From NCBI GenBank assembly GCA_024707265.1, contig JANQAB010000010.1, positions 496,001 through 560,000 of the forward strand: a stretch of 64,000 nt of DNA, given 5' to 3'. This DNA is from Sporocytophaga sp. GTDB lineage: Bacteria; Bacteroidota; Bacteroidia; Cytophagales; Cytophagaceae. This document shows positions 17,223 to 24,445 of this stretch, in pieces. Positions within the stretch are counted from its first letter, which is position 1, and each line of letters begins with the position of its first letter. The translations under genes were made by a program, and so were the position numbers. Under the pieces are notes generated by a model. It saw only the letters and a list, made by a program, of their open reading frames with translations. It had not been told where the DNA came from and did no database searches.

Positions 17223-17515
17223 TTACTTTCTCTGGTTACATTCAGATTTTAGCCTCAATCTGTCGGGCTTACTCCCGGAACTTATAGGCTTTAGCCTCTG
17301 GCTTCCATGCTTAAGCCTGAAGCTTTCGGATGTACTCCCGACTTTTCCGGGAAACTTCTGACACATCCGGGAGTACTTCTGGAAGGACTGGAAGTACTCC
17401 CCGGCCATTCCGATTGTCCCTGAGTCTTCCAGGCTTAAGCAAAATTCGGTCGGGCTTTAGCCCTGAATGCCGAGGCTTTAGCCTAAATCGTCCATGCTTA
17501 CTCCATTATCGTTAA
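17223..17515. repeat. Array of imperfect units with a period near 21 bp
   Basis: About a dozen imperfect units of 20-22 bp occur in succession, each with a small palindrome such as GGCTTTAGCC, GCTTAAGC or GGAGTACTTC next to CCGG-rich linkers. Both strands give short open frames across it, but these have heptad-like Ser/Gly/Leu repeats and no known family. No function is proposed. Confidence 0.55.
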
Positions 17516-17574
17516 GAAGAACTACTGAAACTTCAGGAAGCGTTTCCGGGGAAAAAAAGCTTCATGGATCTGCT

Positions 17575-17704
17575 CCATGGCCTCCCCTGACAGACCATAA
17601 AACCCTCCCTAAGTTAAAACAAAAGTTAGCTAATGACCATTTTTGATCTTCTGGAGTTTTTAAAAGAGGCTGTATTTACAGAGTGGCCTGTCAGGAGGCC
17701 ACGG
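17575..17704 (+). repeat. MITE-like repeat copy B
   Basis: It has the same core as copy A in the opposite orientation (GTTAAAACAAAAGTTAGCTAATGACCA, shown in part; GATCTTCTGGAGTTTTTA) and degraded ends CCATGGCC and GGCCACGG. It is shortened to 130 bp. Confidence 0.8.
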
Positions 17705-17803
17705 ACGAGAAACCACGGTGCAATCCACATCATCCCATAAATCCTCTTCGTAGATAATCCTGTCTATCCCTTAATCCCATGAATCCCAGTTCAGACAATA
17801 TTG
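17705..17803 (+). repeat. Second repeat family (R2), copy 1
   Basis: A 99-bp unit starting GAGAAACCACGGT and ending CCCAGTTCAGACAATATTG. It is nearly identical to 18072-18171 and 18447-18544 and directly follows a MITE-like copy each time. On the minus strand it has GGATT steps every 9-12 bases. No coding capacity. Confidence 0.85.
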
Positions 17804-17924
17804 CCTTTGTGCGACCCCTACAGGGTCGTATGAAATATGTCTGACTTATCTATAAACATTTGACCTCTTCGAGGTCAGGACTTTCTCAGACTTTCATGAC
17901 TTTTCTGTATTAATGAAGGTCTCG
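17804..17924. other. Spacer with two short palindromes
   Basis: It holds CGACCC-CTACA-GGGTCG and GACCTC-TTC-GAGGTC hairpins between repeat units. No gene is seen. Confidence 0.4.
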
Positions 17925-18071
17925 CTTGTCCCCTGACTGCCCACAATTACATTTTCACCAAAAACCCTTCCTAATAATGAGTTAAAACCAAAGTTAGCCA
18001 ACGACCATTTTTGATCTTCTGGAGTTTTTACAAGAGGCCGCATTTACAGAGTGGCCTGTCAGGGGCCACGG
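17925..18071 (+). repeat. MITE-like repeat copy C
   Basis: It aligns with copy D over the core (CTAATAATGAGTTAAAAC, AAAGTTAGCCAACGACCA, GATCTTCTGGAGTTTTTAC) and ends GTGGCCTGTCAGGGGCCACGG. The left terminus is decayed. Confidence 0.8.
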
Positions 18072-18171
18072 ACGAGAAACCACGGTACAATCCACATCAT
18101 CCCATAAATCCTCTTCGTAGATAATCCTGTCTATCCCTTAATCCCATGAATCCCAGTTCAGACAATATTGC
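18072..18171 (+). repeat. R2 repeat, copy 2
   Basis: Nearly identical to 17705-17803, with one or two base changes (GGTGC to GGTAC). It again sits directly after a MITE-like copy. Confidence 0.85.
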
Positions 18172-18172
18172 T

Positions 18173-18320
18173 CCGTGGCCCCCAACAGGCCACAATACTT
18201 ATAATAAAACCCTTCCTCATAATGAGTTAAAACCAAAGTTAGCTAACGACCATTTTTGATCTTCTGGAGTTTTTACAAGAGGCCGCATTTACAGAGTGGC
18301 CTGTCAGGGACAGGCCACGG
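18173..18320 (+). repeat. MITE-like repeat copy D
   Basis: A near-complete copy. CCGTGGCC at the left and GGCCACGG at the right bound the conserved core. Confidence 0.85.
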
Positions 18321-18325
18321 ACGAG

Positions 18326-18446
18326 GTGGCCCCCAACAGTCCACAATACTTCCAGCAAAACCCTTCCTCAAAATTAGGTAAAACAAAAGTTAGCTGACCA
18401 TTCTGGAGTTTTTACAAGAGTCATCATATCAAGAGTAGCCCTGGCA
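18326..18446 (+). repeat. MITE-like repeat copy E (degenerate)
   Basis: It starts GTGGCCCCCAACAGTCCAC, keeps AAAACAAAAGTTAGCT and CTGGAGTTTTTACAAGAG, but has an internal deletion and a decayed right end. Confidence 0.7.
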
Positions 18447-18544
18447 GAAAACCACAGTACAATCCACATCATCCCATAAATCCTCTTCGTAGATAATCCT
18501 GTCTATCCCTTAATCCCATGAATCCCAGTTCAGACAATTTTGCC
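18447..18544 (+). repeat. R2 repeat, copy 3
   Basis: The same unit as at 17705 and 18072, again directly after a MITE-like copy. After it, the 236 bp up to the next start codon show no gene. Confidence 0.85.
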
Positions 18545-18780
18545 TTGTTATAAAATGCCCAAAATGATCAAACAAGCACAATGAAAAATCTTTAAATAAT
18601 ACAAATAAAGGTACATAGCAAATTCACCACATAAAAATCCTTGTTTACTATTGTACGTATACTAATAGTTGGATGGAAGTTACTATAAAACAGGATGAAT
18701 AATCTTTAAATTATACAGCTTCAGAAATGGGAAAGGTTGCACTTTGTGCAATATTATACTTGTCTTTATTTGAAAGAATT

Positions 18781-20907
18781 ATGAAAAGAAATTTGTACTT
18801 AGAAAAACTATCCGTTTCTCTTATCTTCCTTTTATTCATGTATTCTGCTACGGCTGAAATACTTGTTGATAATGTTTACTACAATATAACAAGTGCAAAT
18901 ACAGTCGAAGTTACCTGTCGTGGATACGGCGATAATGGAACTGACGGTTGGATGTATTTTACAGCAGGGGAGTTATACAATGGTAATGTTCGCATACCAT
19001 CAACCATAACCCATAACAATCTTACATATTCAGTAACAGCAATTGGTAATGATGCATTTGCCGGTAGTAAATTACTGAATACTCTAATTCTACCGTCATC
19101 TGTGCTAGCTATTGGAAGTGGTGCATTTTCGTTATGTAATAGTTTGTCTTCCATTCAAGTAGAAGAAAATAACATCGTGTTCTTTAGTGAAAACGGGATT
19201 CTATATAAAAAGAATCCCGTTTCGCTTTTCTTCGTGCCACGGAATGTGCAGGGAGATTTGGAGATGAATAGTGAAATAACAACCATACCAAGTTCCGCCT
19301 TTCAATATTGTTCGGGTATCACAAGCGTGACCATTCCGGATAATGTGACCACCATTGCCGACGGCGCATTTAATTCGTGTACTGCCCTCACGGAAATAAA
19401 TTTCTCTAATACGGGGAAACTTACTACTATTGGGGTTCAGGCGTTTGGAAAATGTTCCGAACTTATGCTTGTAAACATCCCAGCTTCGGTAAAAACAATA
19501 GAATCAAGTGCTTTTGTTAGTTGTCCCAATTTAACATATCTGCTATTGAACGAAGGTTTGCAGACTATAGGCAAAATGGCTTTTTATGGTTGTGTAAGTA
19601 TTTCGGCTGTAGAACTGCCGAGTACGCTACTGTCAATTGGCGACAAGGCGTTTGATTTATGTGAAAATCTGGCTACGGTAAAAAACAATACCAATTTTGT
19701 ATTGGAATTAAAATCTGAAACCTATGGATGTGTGGCAAAGTATGCCACGCAAATTATCAAAGACCATGAGGTTGATTTAGAAGCAATAAAGGATAGTATA
19801 GCTGCAATAGTCCCTTCAGGTGCTCAAGTGTATAGATACGGATATAACGAACTTTCGGAAACAGACAAAGCAATGTATGATTATATACTGGAAACCCTTT
19901 GCCGTTTTGATGCCAATAAAGCTGCCGGCTCTATTTATCATCGGGTAGATTTTGATTTGGCAGGACAAGGATTTACGACCGACTTCAATTCTTTGATGTA
20001 TATGCTTACACGCATCTATCGCGATGTTCCAGAAATGTACATTTTAAACTCCATTCCACGTCAGGATGAAGTTACGGGAACGTATTACGGCCGTATTGGG
20101 GCAGTAAACAACCCTGAATCATATTTGAACGAGTTGACTCAGATAGAAACAATCTGTAATGAGATGATTGCCAATATTACCGATGGAATGTCAACTTACG
20201 AAAAACTAAAGGTGCTTCATGACGGCTTGATTGATTGGACAGATTACGGTGGACTCGCGTCGGCGTATTCGGGTGATATAAAAGGTGCTTTTTTAGAGCA
20301 AAAAGCTGTTTGCGAAGGTTTATCCCGAGCGTTTCTGCTGCTCTGCCAGAAGGCAGGAATACCTTGCTTGTATGTTTCTGGAAGGCTACACACCAATACC
20401 GTAACCGATACGTGGGAAAATCATGCTTGGAATTATGTTCAGGTCGATGGTAAATGGTATCTTGTAGATATAACAACCGATGGCGGATTCCCCGGACAAT
20501 CCTTCTATACTGCATTTCTGCGTGGACAGGATTATTTTGATGCTAATTATATATTGACAAATTCCTCAGGAGTCAATGAAAACACCAATAACGGCATATA
20601 TTCAGTCTTACCTAAACTTGCTTCAACAACCTATGAAGAAAAAATAACCGGTACTTTTGACATTGCTGAAAATAGGAATGTAAAAGTTTGGTATAATTCA
20701 ACTGCCGATCAGGTTTTTGCGGAAATAAAAGATTTATCTAGTAAGGATTATCATTGTGAAATATATTCATTAGGCGGTCATTTAATTGAAAAGCGAAGGA
20801 TAGAAAGTTCGTTGACGCAAATCGATATGTCAAAGGTAAAAGGCTTGCTCTTTGTGGTAATTACCGAAAATGGGGGGAAATTGTATACGACTAAGGTTTT
20901 AAAATAG
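18781..20907 (+). CDS. Secreted BspA-type LRR protein with transglutaminase-like domain and T9SS sorting domain
   Basis: A 708-aa protein with a signal peptide (residues 1-24, ending YSATAE). About six BspA/LRR_5 leucine-rich repeats (GDGAFxxCxxLTxIxLPxxLxxIG pattern, about 35-320) are followed by a transglutaminase-like cysteine domain with Cys511 (KAVCEGLSRAF), His548 (ENHAWNYV) and Asp563 (YLVDITTD). The last 75 residues (VYxSxDQ-like strand, IYSLGGHLIEKRRI, KGLLFVVITENGGKLYTTKVLK-type end) fit a T9SS type A sorting domain. It is therefore probably exported and held at the cell surface. The ATG at 18781 is chosen over the in-frame upstream ATG at 18727 because the signal peptide starts there. 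Substrate unknown; peptide or cell-wall cleavage is possible. Confidence 0.85.
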   Translation: MKRNLYLEKLSVSLIFLLFMYSATAEILVDNVYYNITSANTVEVTCRGYGDNGTDGWMYFTAGELYNGNVRIPSTITHNNLTYSVTAIGNDAFAGSKLLNTLILPSSVLAIGSGAFSLCNSLSSIQVEENNIVFFSENGILYKKNPVSLFFVPRNVQGDLEMNSEITTIPSSAFQYCSGITSVTIPDNVTTIADGAFNSCTALTEINFSNTGKLTTIGVQAFGKCSELMLVNIPASVKTIESSAFVSCPNLTYLLLNEGLQTIGKMAFYGCVSISAVELPSTLLSIGDKAFDLCENLATVKNNTNFVLELKSETYGCVAKYATQIIKDHEVDLEAIKDSIAAIVPSGAQVYRYGYNELSETDKAMYDYILETLCRFDANKAAGSIYHRVDFDLAGQGFTTDFNSLMYMLTRIYRDVPEMYILNSIPRQDEVTGTYYGRIGAVNNPESYLNELTQIETICNEMIANITDGMSTYEKLKVLHDGLIDWTDYGGLASAYSGDIKGAFLEQKAVCEGLSRAFLLLCQKAGIPCLYVSGRLHTNTVTDTWENHAWNYVQVDGKWYLVDITTDGGFPGQSFYTAFLRGQDYFDANYILTNSSGVNENTNNGIYSVLPKLASTTYEEKITGTFDIAENRNVKVWYNSTADQVFAEIKDLSSKDYHCEIYSLGGHLIEKRRIESSLTQIDMSKVKGLLFVVITENGGKLYTTKVLK

Positions 20908-20930
20908 GTTTAAGTCTGTGACGAGGGAGT

Positions 20931-21008
20931 GATGACAAAATAGCTCGATGACCATACTACTGATTGTACTTGTTAAACAATGTTAAGTTGATGGCTTTAG
21001 TCAGGGAG
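20931..21008 (+). repeat. R3 repeat, copy 1
   Basis: The 78 bp from GATGACAAAATAGCT to GGCTTTAGTCAGGGAG recur at 22134-22210. It precedes MITE-like copy F. Confidence 0.75.
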
Positions 21009-21024
21009 ATTATAGATTCTGCTT

Positions 21025-21117
21025 CATGGCCTGTCCCCCGACAGGCCACAATATACTTACACTAAAACCTCTCCTCTTATTGAGTTAAAACAAAAGTTAG
21101 CTAACAACCATTTATAA
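21025..21117 (+). repeat. MITE-like repeat copy F (left half)
   Basis: CATGGCCTGTCCCCCGACAGGCCAC is followed by the core GAGTTAAAACAAAAGTTAGC; the right half and terminus are missing. Confidence 0.75.
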
Positions 21118-21273
21118 GTCTGCATATGTAGAGATCTATAAGAACGGCAATTTGGTAATGACCTTTTATTTTTTATACCTTTTTTGGAATCGGGGGGATA
21201 TCATACTAACTTGTAATGACATACAACCTATGTGTAAGTAAAATAAGCTAAGGGGGGTAATACATAAAAACAT

Positions 21274-21816
21274 ATGACAGAAGAAGACTATTTCAATAAT
21301 CATATACCGCACCGGATTAATTTACTAATTACATTCAGAGAAAGGTTTGCTAAAATGCCAAACAATGAAAGGGAGAATTATAGAGATCTTTTTCGCTGTT
21401 CAAAAGATATATCGTTGATGATGGTCAGGTTTCTATTAGGCGAATTGGGACTTAGAATTAAAGAAGGTGATTCCGAAATTACTTTATATAATAACAACAA
21501 GAACAAAAAATGGTATAAACGCATTGATGATTTCAAAATAATTCCAATACAATTATCTGAGCTAAAACAGAATAAGATACTGTATGATAATATTTTAATA
21601 ACACTGAAAGCGGCGAACAGAGCTGTTGCACATATAGAAGATTTTGATGTAGACCATGGTATAATCAATAGTGCCGACGAAAATATTCTTGTACAAGCTA
21701 TTAATTATACTGAAGAAAAAATTATCCATCACATGTATAAATTAACCAATAGAGATTTTGAATTAATAATGAACTATGACAATAATAAAATGCACCGAAA
21801 TCGGATTATATTGTAA
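21274..21816 (+). CDS. Hypothetical cytoplasmic protein, 180 aa
   Basis: No family was recognised. The protein is all-alpha in appearance, charged, without signal peptide or membrane helix. An Arg/His-rich N-terminal helix region is followed by a segment ALKAANRAVAHIEDFDVDHG that recalls helical bundle (HEPN- or DUF-type) proteins, but no RxxxxH motif supports that. It is isolated between repeats: R3 and MITE-like copy F on the left, MITE-like copy G and R3 on the right. This suggests a passenger gene in a repeat-rich region. Codon use is AT-rich like the surroundings. Confidence 0.6.
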   Translation: MTEEDYFNNHIPHRINLLITFRERFAKMPNNERENYRDLFRCSKDISLMMVRFLLGELGLRIKEGDSEITLYNNNKNKKWYKRIDDFKIIPIQLSELKQNKILYDNILITLKAANRAVAHIEDFDVDHGIINSADENILVQAINYTEEKIIHHMYKLTNRDFELIMNYDNNKMHRNRIIL

Positions 21817-21910
21817 TCAATTGATTGATTACAAATTGTAAATTATCCTAACTTTAGTGGCTACAATAGCAGGGTTAAATAAAATTTAAAATTCAATTAG
21901 TAAGCATCTC

Positions 21911-22061
21911 CAGATCCCCTGACAGGCCACCATTTCCCTTCAGTTAAAACCTATCCATATAATGAGTTAAAAAAAAAGTTAGCTGACGACCCTATATCAT
22001 CTTCCGGAGTTTTTACAAGAGTCGCAGATAACAGAATGGCCTGTCAGGTGACAGGCAACGG
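21911..22061 (+). repeat. MITE-like repeat copy G
   Basis: TCCCCTGACAGGCCAC is followed by the core (AATGAGTTAAAAA, AGTTAGCTGACGACC, TCCGGAGTTTTTACAAGAG) and ends in GGCCTGTCAGGTGACAGGCAACGG. It is slightly decayed. Confidence 0.8.
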
Positions 22062-22133
22062 ATGCGCATCTGGCAAAATGAGGTAATAAATAGCAAGATT
22101 ATTTTATATCTATCAGATCTTTCGCAAGCTCAA

Positions 22134-22210
22134 GATGACAAAATAGCTACATGACAAAACAGCTGATTGTACTTGCTAAACAATGTTAAGTTGCTGGCTT
22201 TGGTCAGGGA
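22134..22210 (+). repeat. R3 repeat, copy 2
   Basis: It matches 20931-21008 (GATGACAAAATAGCTnCATGAC, shown shortened; TGTTAAGTTGCTGGCTT). It places the gene at 21274 between two direct copies. Confidence 0.75.
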
Positions 22211-22283
22211 GGTCAAGTCTGCTTCAATTAACGTTATCAAAGTCTTTACTTTTGATACTTCTCCTGACTTTGATTGCCGTAAT

Positions 22284-22703
22284 CTATTTCCCTCCCCTCA
22301 CTTCCTTCACCTTAGAAGCAGACACAGCACTGGCCTTATTCCCAAAATTACTCCTCACATAAGTAAGCACATCAGCAATCTGTTGATCATTCAAAACAGA
22401 TCCAAAAGCCGGCATTGGATTAGAATAATACTCTCCATTGATTTCAATTTCTTCCTCCAGACCATTAAGCAGAATTTTAATCAACTTATCCTGCGGTCCC
22501 AGCACATAGCTTGTTTTCTTTAGTGGAGGATTTAATCTGGGAACCCCGCTCCCATCTGTCTGATGGCATGAAAGACAATATTCTTCATATATCTTTTTAC
22601 CCCTCGTAGCAGACTGCTTCGTTTCATTCTGACTGATATGATCCGGGAGTGTTGCACCAATAATTATCAAGGCTGAAGACAATACCAGTAAAGTTAATTT
22701 CAT
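22284..22703 (-). CDS. Class I c-type cytochrome, secreted
   Basis: A 139-aa protein. Residues 1-18 are a signal peptide. The haem motif is Cys43-Leu-Ser-Cys46-His47 and the distal ligand is probably Met97 in SNPMPAFG. A C-terminal helix QIADVLTYVRSNFG is the standard last helix of mono-haem cytochrome c. It acts in periplasmic electron transfer; the partner is not encoded nearby. It lies downstream of the GH5 gene, separated by a terminator, so it is transcribed on its own. Confidence 0.92.
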   Translation of the reverse strand: MKLTLLVLSSALIIIGATLPDHISQNETKQSATRGKKIYEEYCLSCHQTDGSGVPRLNPPLKKTSYVLGPQDKLIKILLNGLEEEIEINGEYYSNPMPAFGSVLNDQQIADVLTYVRSNFGNKASAVSASKVKEVRGGK

Positions 22704-22734
22704 ATTTCAAAATTCAGTTATACTTAAAAACAAA

Positions 22735-22770
22735 AAAGCGTAGCCAATATAAATATAAGGACTACGCTTT
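22735..22770 (-). terminator. Terminator after the GH5 gene
   Basis: The stem AAAGCGTAG/CTACGCTTT is followed on the minus strand by a T-run. It lies between the repaired GH5 stop (22802) and the cytochrome start (22703). Confidence 0.8.
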
Positions 22771-22801
22771 AGATTCTTATAACCAGCAAAGGTTTTAAAA
22801 G

Positions 22802-23805
22802 TTACTTTTTCTTAGACGGTACAATTGGTGAATTCTTCAATATCATCTCATCTCTTATCAGGATACCTGAAGGTGTCAGGTCTGAATCTTCCCAGCCCCT
22901 GCGCTAAAGCCGCCTGGCTTTAATGCAGAAGCTGTTTCGTCTTTGTCAGCAATAGACCAGTTGCACCAGCTGATTTTATATTTATCCATAAAATCGAACC
23001 AGATTTTTGTTTCTTCAGGATCATAGCTTCCGTTACCACTGGCATGACAAGTACCGAATTCTGTTACAAATAATGCAATCCCTTTATCCATCGCTTTTCT
23101 AGCTTCATCTCTCAGCCATTGCTTATGCGAACCAGCATAGAAGTGTAGAGTATATACAGAGTTTGTGTCTTTAACAGGATCTTCAGCTGCTTCACTCACC
23201 ATCTGCGACCATTGTCTGGTACCGATTATGATAATGTTATCCGGGTCATATTGGCGAATGCTCTCAATCACCGTTTCAGCATATGGCTTAATGTCTTTTG
23301 ACCAGCTTACATAATTTAATGGCTCATTGTATATTTCATACAGAACATTTGGATACTTTCCATATTTCTTCGCCATATCGGCAAAAAACTTCTTTGCCAT
23401 ATCCGGACTGGTATGCGCTTCATGGCTATGATAATCAATAATAACATAAATGCCATTTCGTATTGCGGCATCCACTATAGTCATTACCTTTTCTCTCTCT
23501 GAAGCCCTGCTATCTGCATATCCTCCCATTTCTACACCCATAGCAGCTCTGATCACCGTAGATTTCCATTTGTCTTTAAGGAACTTTACGACATATGGAT
23601 TATAATACTGACTCATCCACTGGCTCCAGAAAAGAGACATGCCACGCAATTGCACTGTATCACCATACTGCCCGACAATGTAGTTTCCTTTTACGGAAAG
23701 CTGACCATATTTTTCCACAATATTACTCTGAGCAAAAGTGCTTGTATTACTAAGGAAAAGGGATAAAATACAACCAATTAAAGCTAATTTTCTTTTTAAG
23801 CGCAT
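22802..23805 (-). CDS. GH5 endoglucanase (cellulase), frameshifted near its C-terminus
   Basis: A secreted beta-1,4-glucanase with a signal peptide (1-25, ending TFAQ). The GH5 acid/base is Glu161 (YNEP) and the nucleophile Glu249 (VTEFGTC); RAAMGVE, IDYHSHEA and WCNWSIADKDETAS are conserved GH5 elements. As sequenced the frame ends at 22876 with an atypical tail. One missing base in the C4 run at 22896-22899 (G-run on the coding strand) joins it to a frame that reads GGWEDSDLTPSGILIRD and stops at 22802, which matches the usual GH5 end. About 334 aa when repaired. No carbohydrate-binding or sorting domain is present. It supports a cellulolytic lifestyle. Confidence 0.9.
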
Positions 23806-23980
23806 TGATATTCTATTATTTATAGTTTACTTGATCTAAGTTATAAAAATAGGATGTTATAAATAATCAAAACTTTACCATTTTTTAAAATGAATTACAT
23901 TTTGTAACGGAAAAAGACAATTAATATTCCTTCAATTTTTAGGATTAATCGCTATCCCTCTTTAACTGAATTAAATAAAA

Positions 23981-24013
23981 AAAGCACAAATGTCTTCTAT
24001 CCATTTGTGCTTT
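23981..24013 (-). terminator. Terminator downstream of the STAS-like gene
   Basis: A 12-bp stem AAAGCACAAATG/CATTTGTGCTTT has A-runs on the left and T-runs on the right. It lies just after the stop at 24035 and ends the sensor-STAS transcript. Confidence 0.85.
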
Positions 24014-24034
24014 TTTATTATATCACTTATTTAA

Positions 24035-24415
24035 CTATATTTTCATCCACTGAGTAGCTTTATCAATATCATCAAAGTATTGTGATGCAAAACCAGCACC
24101 TTCTACTTTACTCATAATTTCATCAACACTCATTTGATTGAAAATATCATCGGAGATTATAACTCCCATTTTTTTCAACCCGGTAGATAGTGCTAGAGGA
24201 AACCACTCTTCATTTGACCATTTCTGATCATCGGGATCAATAGCGCCAAGGTTTCTAACATCACCAATCCAATTTTTGGCATTGGTTGACTTTAACAATT
24301 CCAAACCTTGGGTTAAGCCTTCTCTGAATTCAGAAGAAATGGGAGCAGTAATCCACTCAAGTACCACAGCATCAATTTCTTTATTATAGTTAATTTTTAA
24401 GATATCATTTTTCAT
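24035..24415 (-). CDS. STAS/SpoIIAA-like protein
   Basis: A 126-aa soluble protein. The pattern of an N-terminal strand, EWITAPISSEFREGL, NAKNWIGDVRNLG and a C-terminal amphipathic helix resembles the SpoIIAA-like (STAS) fold common in Cytophagales, often next to PAS/GAF sensors. No conserved phospho-Ser motif (DSSG) is seen; an Asp-Val-Arg-Asn occupies that region. It begins about 30 bp after the GAF/PAS gene, so the two are probably cotranscribed and act in the same signalling branch. The function is inferred. Confidence 0.65.
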   Translation of the reverse strand: MKNDILKINYNKEIDAVVLEWITAPISSEFREGLTQGLELLKSTNAKNWIGDVRNLGAIDPDDQKWSNEEWFPLALSTGLKKMGVIISDDIFNQMSVDEIMSKVEGAGFASQYFDDIDKATQWMKI

Positions 24416-24445
24416 CGCAATAGTTAGATTTTATTAGTTAGGCTT

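Noticed and set aside
17330..17515. Open frames in the periodic array on both strands
   Set aside because: Their composition follows from the repeat unit; nothing indicates translation.
17705..18544. CRISPR array
   Set aside because: The repeats are about 99 bp, only three, separated by other repeats of differing size, and there are no cas genes.
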